Origin: Zwartia sp.
GTDB lineage: Bacteria; Pseudomonadota; Gammaproteobacteria; Burkholderiales; Burkholderiaceae_B
Assembly (NCBI GenBank): GCA_030653405.1
Contig: JAURZO010000132.1
Coordinates: forward strand, 1 to 19,115
Direction of reading: 5' to 3'
DNA length: 19,115 bases
The notes beneath the pieces are model-generated. The model was not told where the DNA came from. It did no database searches and worked only from the letters and a program-made list of their open reading frames with translations. Shown here piece by piece: positions 14,384 to 19,115 of this stretch. The translations under genes and the position numbers were made by a program. Every line of letters starts with the position of its first letter. The first letter of the stretch is position 1.

Positions 14384-15865
14384 ATGAATAGCAAAAAAAA
14401 CAGTGAAATCGGTTACTCGCAACTAAAAAGTCTGTTGGGCCTAAGCGCCCTTGGGCCAGCTGTGCCTGCGCGTCTTGCCGCGGTTAGTAAGGTGACGTTG
14501 GCTAACGACGCTCTGCTGATCCCTTCAAATGTCGCGCCTAAGGCTGATGACCCGTTAAGTCATCTCTTGTTTGCCTTAAAACACGAAGGGACTGAGCTGC
14601 AGTTGCTCTCGCAGGCGGTAAAAAAAATCCCAGGGCAAGAGATGCTGGCAGCACTGACAGAAGCGCCGACAGGTGTTTATATTCGCACCGCCTGCTTTTT
14701 GTGGGAAGCCTTTAATCAGCAAGAGCTCGAAGGTGCACCAACAGTCGCAGGGGCTTTAGTTAACTTATTCGATCCAAAAAAATACGTCACTGGGCCTAGT
14801 CAACGCAACGCAAAGTGGCGCGTTAACTTTAACGGTTTGGGCTCATTCGATTATTGCGTAACGGTTGAAAAAACCGCTCGCTTAAGTCGTTTACTCGACG
14901 CCAATATTTTACAAAGAGCCAATGAATTTTTGTCAGAACTAGGCGCAAGCGCCTCAGAGCGTGCCATGTCTTGGGCGTACTTAAACGAAACTAAAAGTTC
15001 GTTTGAGATCGAGCGAGAAACACCAAGCTCAGGCAAGGCCGAATCGTTTGTCGAGCTGCTTAAACAGGCGTCTCTTGCTTCGCACTTAGATGAAGAGTAT
15101 TTGGTGAGTTTGCAAAACACCGCAATCACAAACCCCTTTGATCGGGCCACGCACTACCGGCACCAACAAAATTGGCTCAGCAGCGCGCTGCGTGGTGTCG
15201 CGGGGGTGACCTATGTGCCGCCGCCACCAACGCTAGTTGGAAGTCTGATGAGCGGTTTGCTCGAGTTTGCCAACAGTGCGCCTAAACAAGTGGACCCCCT
15301 AATCGCTGCCTCAATTGTGTCGTTTGGGTTTGTCTTTATTCATCCCTTTATGGATGGCAACGGACGTTTGTCGCGGTTTTTATTTCACCACGCGCTCTGT
15401 CAGTCTGGGCTGTTAAAGAATGGTTTGCTGTTGCCGGTCTCAAGCGCTATGAAGCGCAATGAAGAGAACTACCTGGCTGCGTTAAAGAGTTTCTCAGCCC
15501 CTGCGCGTAAGCGTTGGGACGTGCGATGGATCGACGGTGACGACTATCAGATGACCTTCAATTCTGACGAGTCTTTGTACCGCTATTGGAATGCAACGGC
15601 TTGCGTTGAGTTCGGGCTAGAGATGGCTGAACAAGCGCTTGAAAAAGATTTGAAAGAAGAGGCCGAGTTCTTGGCGCGATACGACTTGATCTATCGCGCG
15701 ATAGATAGCCGCTACGACGTGCGAGGCAAAGATCTCAATGTGTTGGTCTTGTCGTGCATGGAGCAAAACGGAAAACTGTCAATTAATCTCCGTAAAAAAT
15801 TTGCCACCACCGTTCCTGTAGAAGTTTTTGAGGCGATTGAAAGTGAGTATTTGAAGGCGCGGTGA
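14384..15865 (+). CDS. Fic-domain AMP-transferase, class II (N-terminal inhibitory helix)
   Basis: The 493-residue protein carries the Fic signature HPFMDGNGRLSR at 320-331, with catalytic H320, the phosphate-binding DGNGR, and R331, so it should be an active AMPylator. A class II inhibitory motif, [S/T]xxxE, is present as S206-F-E-I-E210, N-terminal to the Fic core; E210 would block ATP binding until relieved. The flap region YVPPPP (277-282) matches the family. A C-terminal extension of about 110 residues (430-493 with helical pattern) probably includes a winged-helix-like domain. Because the inhibitor is in the same chain, no separate antitoxin is needed and none is adjacent. Protein targets are unknown. 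Downstream genes are convergent. Confidence 0.88.
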   Translation: MNSKKNSEIGYSQLKSLLGLSALGPAVPARLAAVSKVTLANDALLIPSNVAPKADDPLSHLLFALKHEGTELQLLSQAVKKIPGQEMLAALTEAPTGVYIRTACFLWEAFNQQELEGAPTVAGALVNLFDPKKYVTGPSQRNAKWRVNFNGLGSFDYCVTVEKTARLSRLLDANILQRANEFLSELGASASERAMSWAYLNETKSSFEIERETPSSGKAESFVELLKQASLASHLDEEYLVSLQNTAITNPFDRATHYRHQQNWLSSALRGVAGVTYVPPPPTLVGSLMSGLLEFANSAPKQVDPLIAASIVSFGFVFIHPFMDGNGRLSRFLFHHALCQSGLLKNGLLLPVSSAMKRNEENYLAALKSFSAPARKRWDVRWIDGDDYQMTFNSDESLYRYWNATACVEFGLEMAEQALEKDLKEEAEFLARYDLIYRAIDSRYDVRGKDLNVLVLSCMEQNGKLSINLRKKFATTVPVEVFEAIESEYLKAR

Positions 15866-15914
15866 AAGTACGCTTTCATGAAATCTCAGGCATTCAACGC
15901 GCTGTGTCAGGTAT

Positions 15915-16571
15915 TCACCGAGACATTAACTTACCTGGAGCGATAGCAATTGATAATTTGCGCTGAATATCCATATCGACGCTTGGCAGTGAAAGATTCG
16001 TGTAGTTCAACTCCAACTTCATTGCTGCCCTCATAGCAGGATCAACATCGAAATATGTGGAATATTCCGCGTTGAACTCGACGCAAGTGTTTCCATCCAA
16101 CGCTATCTGTTGAATGTTCCCTTCTTCAAACCCAATATTTAATAGTGCCTGGACGATATCCTTTTTCAGCCTAGAAATTGCAGTGCGTCGCTGGTTAGCA
16201 TTCAGCACAACCCCGAGCTTTGGGACAAGTTTGATGTCCACATCTTCCGACACTCTCTCCAAAAGACCATAGGCTTTTGATAAGCATGTGCCCCCGCAAA
16301 AAACAAGGTTGAATTTCTCGTTATTAATTTTGGAAATAGCTTGAAGCACATCGGTGACAATGAAGTCTTTTTCGAGTGCGAATTCAGATATGGACAACTC
16401 ATTTTCGAGAATCAAATCTGAAATTTTGTCCCGAAAAGCAGCATCAACTTTTTTCGTAAATAATTTGGCGACTTCCCACTGCGATTTTGCGACTGACTCG
16501 CGCTTTTCCAATATTGATAATGGGTCGCATTGGGATCTGTGTGCTTCGACCTTCTCGCAAAGCCACAGCAT
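15915..16571 (-). pseudogene. AbiEii-type nucleotidyltransferase toxin, C-terminally truncated
   Basis: The frame encodes the AbiEii/AbiGii nucleotidyltransferase core: ALEKDFIVTDVLQAI (about 65-79), FCGGTCLSKAYGLLERVSEDVDIK (91-114) with GGT, D110 and D112, and LELNYTNLSLPSVDM near the end. Family members of this kind run to about 300 residues; this one stops at 218, right after the SLPSVDM segment, so the C-terminal helical domain is missing. The listed ATG (16569-16571) would overlap the antitoxin by 128 bases. The conserved region begins near QW (residues 31-32), so true translation probably started closer to 16480 at a non-ATG codon. As it stands it is likely inactive as a toxin, though the nucleotidyltransferase fold may remain. 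Confidence 0.7.
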
Positions 16572-16854
16572 CCCTACCTACATCGGCTTTGACGCCAATT
16601 TTTTGCATAACCTCCAATCCGATATCCAGTAACTGAAGCGTCGGCACAGGTTTGCCACTGATCGTTGAAGGACGAGCCTTGACATATAAGCCAAAGCCGA
16701 CCTTGATCAGCACTCCGCTTGCTGTGGCTTCATTGATAGCGCGGCTAACTTGCCGATAATCCCCAAGTCGATCGAACTCCTTGCGCAGGAACACCGACGA
16801 TGGCGATCTCTTGATTTTTGCGATCACTCTGTCTTTAACGGTGGACTGAGGCAT
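16444..16854 (-). CDS. AbiEi-type antitoxin (DUF6088-like)
   Basis: This 136-residue protein matches the AbiEi/DUF6088 antitoxins of type IV systems. A winged-helix N-terminus (VKDRVIAKIKRSPSSVFLRK, then SRAINEATASGVLIKVGFGLYVK) leads to a C-terminal part ending in NIGKARVSRKI. Such proteins counter the AbiEii nucleotidyltransferase and repress their own promoter by binding inverted repeats. Start ATG 16852-16854 is chosen; an in-frame TTG at 16890 is less likely and would place the operator next to the start. The toxin frame overlaps its 3' end, the usual coupled order. The antitoxin looks intact while the toxin is truncated. Confidence 0.8.
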   Translation of the reverse strand: MPQSTVKDRVIAKIKRSPSSVFLRKEFDRLGDYRQVSRAINEATASGVLIKVGFGLYVKARPSTISGKPVPTLQLLDIGLEVMQKIGVKADVGRDAVALREGRSTQIPMRPIINIGKARVSRKIAVGSRQIIYEKS

Positions 16855-16893
16855 ATTTGTTATCAAAATTGGCGAGGTAAATTTAAACAAGTT

Positions 16894-16939
16894 TAGGACA
16901 TCAATGTCCTATTTTTGCACACTCAGTTGACTCGTTCAA
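16894..16939 (-). promoter_or_regulatory. Promoter and 18-bp palindromic operator of the AbiEi/AbiEii module
   Basis: TAGGACAT-CA-ATGTCCTA (16894-16911) is a perfect 8+8 bp inverted repeat located 40 bases before the AbiEi start. On the minus strand, TTGAAC (16939-16934) and AAAAAT (16916-16911) are 17 bases apart and form a plausible promoter whose start point would fall inside the palindrome. This fits the known negative autoregulation of AbiEi antitoxins through inverted repeats. Confidence 0.6.
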
Positions 16940-16943
16940 CAAT

Positions 16944-17192
16944 TCAACCTATTGCAGTTGCAATATTGACAAACGCATCAAGAGAAAATCTTGAAACACG
17001 ACCGAGTAACAGAGCATTCATTCTCGGCGGTGAGACGCCACAACGCGTGGCGGCCTCTGCTTGTGTCCAGCCGTTTGCTTTAATCAACTCCGATATTTGC
17101 ATCATCAATTCTGCGCGAGCACGCAAGTTTGCGGCTTGCTCTGGTGTTTCGGCTATGGCATCGCAAGCGATTTAAAGGATTCTTTTTTTCAT
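16944..17192 (-). pseudogene. HigA-like XRE-family antitoxin, damaged at both ends
   Basis: The frame reads DAIAETPEQAANLRARAELM, then ISELIKANGWTQAEAATRCG, then MNALLLGRVSRFSLDAFVNI. This is the HTH_37/HigA-like pattern, with the helix-turn-helix at WTQAEAATRCGVSPPRMNAL. The natural ATG (17190-17192) is in the same frame but meets TAA at 17172-17174. Shifting by one base in the seven-A run restores KKESFKSLA, so the 5' end carries frame damage. The 3' end stops right after ATAIG (TGA), a few residues before the usual end. Translation from TTG 17124-17126 could still give a 60-residue DNA-binding protein. No toxin gene accompanies it. Confidence 0.55.
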
Positions 17193-17193
17193 T

Positions 17194-17275
17194 GCTAAAA
17201 AATATTCGCAATCTTCGACAGCAGTCCAACGATGGCGAACAGAGTCGTGATTTGTTCGGTCATGCTAAATAAATT
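17194..17275 (-). repeat. Dispersed repeat, copy A
   Basis: About 80 bases, by eye roughly 85% identical to 18543-18626 in the same orientation. The match covers the hydrophobic C-terminal codons and a few bases upstream. Confidence 0.7.
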
Positions 17276-17299
17276 TTTGTAAATGTTTGTAAATCTCAT
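17195..17299 (-). pseudogene. Truncated copy of the 3' end of a coiled-coil/membrane protein gene
   Basis: From an ATG at 17297-17299 the minus strand encodes 34 residues ending ITTLFAIVGLLSKIANIF. The last 18 are nearly identical to the end of the protein at 18544-18816 (ITTLFAIVGLLSKITNIF). DNA similarity covers about 80 bases (17194-17275 against 18543-18626). The coiled-coil part is missing, so this is a fragment or a very small hydrophobic protein. Its stop lies two bases before the ATG of the damaged HigA-like gene. Confidence 0.5.
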
Positions 17300-17428
17300 T
17301 GAAAATCAGTTGCGGGTGCATTTAGAGTATTTGAACTATCGGTCAACCTATAAAAATAAGGGTGTAGAAATCATCAGAAAAAGTTGTCATGATGATTGTT
17401 GTAACTGCTTTGATAATTGGGGAATATC

Positions 17429-17902
17429 ATGTACCACTACACAGACGGAGGCTTTTGCAATATTTGGCTCACGAACGGCTATGAGCAAATGGAAACTCCC
17501 TACGGTATGGCTATCACCATTCAAGACTTGCCTGGTCTTTCAAGAGCGATATGTAAGGCGCTTATCCGTAAAAACAGTAAATTAACAGGCGCAGAATTCC
17601 GATACTTGCGTCAGGCTATGCTTTTGTCTCAATCATCGCTTGGACGAACTTTAGGTCGCACAGATCAAGCAATCGCAGGCTGGGAAAAGAATAGCAAAGT
17701 ACCAAAATTTGCTGACCAAATGCTGCGTGTTTTTTATGCTGCTCATGCGGATGGTAATGAGCAAGTCAAAAATATTATTCACGCACTAAACGATGCTGAA
17801 CGAACAATTCATTTCGTGATGACGGAAACAAAACAAGGCTGGCAATCAAAAATCTCCGAAGTTGATTTGTCGGAGCTAGATGAGTTTGAAAAGGTTGTGT
17901 AG
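17429..17902 (+). CDS. XRE-type helix-turn-helix regulator of an antitoxin-like family
   Basis: The 157-residue protein begins MYHYTDGGFCNIWLTNGYE, followed by ETPYGMAITIQDLPGLSRAI (about 22-41). The helix-turn-helix is at about 52-92: LTGAEFRYLRQAMLLSQSSL, GRTLGRTDQAIAGWEKNSKVP. I have seen this whole layout in regulators related to the C-terminal domain of MqsA-type antitoxins. No toxin lies next to it. ATG 17429 is chosen because GGGGA (17419-17423) stands five bases before it; a TTG at 17417 is also in frame. It ends at TAG 17900-17902, where the remains of a minus-strand VapC gene begin. It may be a lone regulator or an orphaned antitoxin. Confidence 0.7.
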   Translation: MYHYTDGGFCNIWLTNGYEQMETPYGMAITIQDLPGLSRAICKALIRKNSKLTGAEFRYLRQAMLLSQSSLGRTLGRTDQAIAGWEKNSKVPKFADQMLRVFYAAHADGNEQVKNIIHALNDAERTIHFVMTETKQGWQSKISEVDLSELDEFEKVV

Positions 17903-17908
17903 GTGAGT

Positions 17909-17935
17909 GCAAATATTAGTATTGAGCAAAATCAT
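17909..17935 (-). pseudogene. VapC toxin stub (first nine codons)
   Basis: On the minus strand, ATG 17933-17935 overlaps the stop of the antitoxin upstream as ATGA, the usual vapBC coupling. It opens a frame reading MILLNTNIC, which matches the start of PIN-domain VapC toxins (M..LLDTNIC) except that the catalytic first Asp is Asn. After nine codons the similarity stops and the opposite-strand regulator gene begins. Confidence 0.5.
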
Positions 17936-18309
17936 GGCAATAGAGTTTCCCTGACTTGCTCATCTGGCTGAGATCTTTCTGGCGTAAAGCCGGGCTCAAA
18001 CAAAGACAGTGGTGTCGGTATGATGCCCCAAGGTTGATCTGAGGGTATCAATAAACCCGCATTGCCAATATGCTTAACTTTTACCTCTGTGCCGGTGAAG
18101 CGGTATTCTTTTTGGTTGACCTGAAGTTGAAACTGCCTGATAAATTCACCATAACGATCTCCCTGCTCTTTATTCAACACGACTACGCCGCACGCAGGAC
18201 AAAAATCTCCTTTTATCGCGGGAATTGTTGTCGCATCACCTTTATAAATATACGGTACATCGCGAGTGTCGTGGATCAGTTCAGCGGCACCACAGCATGG
18301 GCACTTCAT
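17932..18309 (-). CDS. Chimeric antitoxin: MqsA zinc-binding domain joined to the C-terminal part of a VapB
   Basis: Residues 1-65 match the N-terminal domain of MqsA. Zinc cysteines are at C3, C6, C37 and C40, the same positions as in E. coli MqsA, and DVPYIYKG, NKEQGDRYGEF and QFQLQVN are typical. The MqsA helix-turn-helix that should follow is absent. From about residue 67, KEYRFTGTEVKVKHIGNAG (67-85), LLIPSDQPW and FTPERSQPDEQVRETLL match the second half of the VapB AbrB-type domain and its VapC-binding tail. Start ATG 18307-18309 has AAGGAG eight bases upstream. A vapC stub overlaps the stop. The fusion joins two toxin-binding regions and retains neither complete DNA-binding domain. Expression looks possible, but a function is unproven; it may be a recombination relic. 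Confidence 0.65.
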   Translation of the reverse strand: MKCPCCGAAELIHDTRDVPYIYKGDATTIPAIKGDFCPACGVVVLNKEQGDRYGEFIRQFQLQVNQKEYRFTGTEVKVKHIGNAGLLIPSDQPWGIIPTPLSLFEPGFTPERSQPDEQVRETLLP

Positions 18310-18311
18310 GA

Positions 18312-18543
18312 TCAAAGCTCCTTAAAAGAAACAATTAAAACAGTGGCCTTTAAATTGGGATTGCCGCGCTCACTGAATGACCGATAAAGCTACTCTCGTG
18401 AAAACTTGGATTTTTGAGCTATTTCCATCATGTATTTAACGCGAGCAACCACACCTAGTGCCTTGGCAAAATAGGCTGCATCACCAGTTTCTAATGCAGC
18501 AGCCGACAAGACGGGGAGTGCATTGAACTGCAGGCAGCTGTAG
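18312..18543 (-). pseudogene. Addiction-module antidote (HigA-like) with an internal amber stop
   Basis: The minus-strand frame reads ALETGDAAYFAKALGVVARV, KYMMEIAQKSKFSRE, then TAG (18390-18392), then without a frame change LYRSFSERGNPNLKATVL. The joined sequence matches the HTH antidote proteins of RelE-type addiction modules, where RESLY is usual, so TAG stands where Ser (for example TCG) is expected. The N-terminal 20-25 family residues are replaced by unrelated sequence ending at the coiled-coil gene, and the C-terminus ends early at VSFKEL. The TGA stop (18312-18314) lies three bases before the chimeric antitoxin start, and the AAGGAG of that gene is part of the last codons. No partner toxin remains. 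Confidence 0.65.
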
Positions 18544-18626
18544 CTAAAAAATATTCGTGATCTTCGACAGCAAGCCAACAATGGCGAACAGCGTCGTGAT
18601 TTGTATGCTCATGCATAAAATAAATT
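18543..18626 (-). repeat. Dispersed repeat, copy B
   Basis: Matches 17194-17275 (copy A) in the same orientation. This copy is the 3' end of the 90-residue coiled-coil/membrane protein gene. Confidence 0.7.
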
Positions 18627-18816
18627 TACGATCAAAATCTTTTCGCAATTCTAGAATTGCGTTGTTGATTTCAGAAAATTTACGATCAAAATCAGCTCTC
18701 AATCCTGCGACCAAGCGATCAATGCGATCCATGCTTTCTGTCGTTTGCTTTGCCAAGTCTTCGCGCGTGGCAAGGGTTGGTGTGATTGCTTCCAGTTTGG
18801 CTAGTTTAGTTTCCAT
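18544..18816 (-). CDS. Small coiled-coil protein with a C-terminal membrane segment
   Basis: The 90-residue protein has an N-terminal coiled coil (METKLAKLEA onwards, residues 1-65) and one hydrophobic helix, CMSIQITTLFAIVGLLSKI (about 69-87). It is likely a tail-anchored inner-membrane protein. The coiled coil contains an 18-residue duplication (DFDRKF at two positions) encoded by exact 18-base repeats 54 bases apart. I know no defined function for such proteins; they are common in accessory regions of proteobacteria. The ATG at 18814-18816 has a weak AGG upstream, and an AT-rich inverted repeat lies 38 bases before it. The 3' end of this gene is duplicated at 17194-17275. Confidence 0.6.
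   Translation of the reverse strand: METKLAKLEAITPTLATREDLAKQTTESMDRIDRLVAGLRADFDRKFSEINNAILELRKDFDRKFILCMSIQITTLFAIVGLLSKITNIF
18622..18693 (-). repeat. Two 18-base direct repeats with a 54-base period
   Basis: AAATTTACGATCAAAATC occurs at 18622-18639 and at 18676-18693. Both copies lie in frame in the coiled-coil gene and give a repeated DFDRKF, consistent with tandem duplication of 18 codons. Confidence 0.75.
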
Positions 18817-19115
18817 TTAGTACTGCCTATAGTGCGTGAGTCATGTGAAATTTTAGTTTTAACGATATTAAAACTAGCAGTTTGGAGAACTATTTTTTGT
18901 AATAAATTGTTTCATCGCTATGCCCTCTAACTGAGTGAGTCGGGGAGTGCGTTGGAGAGACTGTTTGCTGTGTCATCTAGTGAGACAGTGCCTGGTGCAT
19001 CTTCTACTAAACAGGAGATCCAGACAATCCACTATAGTGATGAATAGCGCCTAAAAAAATAGAGTAACAGCCCCTTTGTCGAAGTTTAAATTCGATCAGG
19101 CCCAACCAGGCAACC
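18817..19115. other. Right-end stretch with no recognised gene
   Basis: About 300 bases without a convincing gene on either strand. Besides the inverted repeat at 18854-18876 it holds a ten-base palindrome, CACTATAGTG (19030-19039). A segment at 18938-18952 (CGGGGAGTGCGTTGG) resembles 18509-18523 in the antidote pseudogene region. Confidence 0.45.
18854..18876 (-). promoter_or_regulatory. 9-bp perfect inverted repeat upstream of the coiled-coil gene
   Basis: TAGTTTTAA (18854-18862) and TTAAAACTA (18868-18876) are perfectly complementary with a five-base loop, CGATA. The repeat lies 38 bases before the ATG of the minus-strand coiled-coil gene, so an operator is likely. The stem is too AT-rich for a good terminator. 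Confidence 0.45.

Noticed and set aside
15863..15878. TGAAAG-TACG-CTTTCA hairpin at the Fic stop as a terminator
   Set aside because: The stem is six weak pairs and no T-run follows.
17331..17354. TTGAAC and TATAAA as a promoter for the XRE regulator
   Set aside because: The spacing is only 12 bases, too short for a sigma-70 promoter.
17283..17585. Plus-strand 100-codon frame starting at 17283
   Set aside because: It overlaps the better-supported XRE regulator in another frame and resembles no known protein.
18508..18955. Short likeness of CGGGGAGTGC(A/G)TTG at 18509-18521 and 18938-18950
   Set aside because: Only about 13-15 bases match and nothing continues on either side, so it is not treated as a repeat.
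15900..19115. Integron cassette array, suggested by many small toxin-antitoxin genes
   Set aside because: No attC-like sites with paired GTTRRRY-type boxes were seen between the genes, and the genes point in both directions.

Overview
The window looks like an accessory, defence-rich region of a Gram-negative proteobacterium. The best housekeeping marker is a lipid A late acyltransferase (LpxL/LpxM family) at 3033-3905, which fits a beta- or gammaproteobacterium; I cannot name the species. Base composition is mosaic by eye. The NERD helicase and DUF2779 genes are GC-rich, the DUF3427 helicase is AT-richer, and the 15.9-19.1 kb end is AT-rich. I see no rRNA, tRNA or CRISPR array.

Left part (1-2806). 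The first 139 bases carry the 3' end of a group II intron: the end of its reverse-transcriptase frame, domain V, and domain VI with a bulged A. The intron sits inside, and antisense to, a NERD-nuclease/UvrD-type helicase gene (130-1725, minus), which therefore ends before helicase motif VI. Next come a complete ParD-like/RelE-type toxin-antitoxin pair with a palindromic operator, a relic of a second RelE/HigB-type toxin, and its surviving HigA-like antitoxin.

Middle part (3033-6177, plus). The lipid A acyltransferase is followed by a DUF2779 protein (Cas4-like Fe-S nuclease plus DEDD-type exonuclease), a small coiled-coil protein and a possible 56-residue protein.

Core (6174-13491, minus). 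Four genes lie in one direction: a MazG-like dNTP pyrophosphohydrolase, a DUF2075 protein (PD-(D/E)XK-like domain plus SF1 helicase), a SAM methyltransferase fused to an HNH nuclease, and a 1055-residue PLD-nuclease/DEAD-box helicase/DUF3427 protein. The first three are tightly spaced. The last is 98 bases further on and may also have its own promoter. Together they combine nucleotide-pool control, two helicases, three nuclease-like domains and a methyltransferase. This is the best candidate in the window for an undescribed or poorly described anti-phage or anti-plasmid system. That role is inferred from domain content and arrangement, not shown.

Right part (13774-19115). A small secreted cysteine-rich protein and a Fic AMP-transferase with its own inhibitory helix are followed by a graveyard of toxin-antitoxin modules. 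It contains an AbiEi-type antitoxin with an 18-bp palindromic operator and a C-terminally truncated AbiEii toxin; a damaged HigA-like gene; a DNA-binding regulator; a chimeric antitoxin joining the MqsA zinc domain to the C-terminal part of VapB, with a nine-codon VapC stub behind it; an addiction-module antidote pseudogene with an amber stop; and a coiled-coil/membrane protein whose 3' end is duplicated about 1.35 kb away next to another antitoxin relic. The pattern points to repeated recombination within antitoxin genes.
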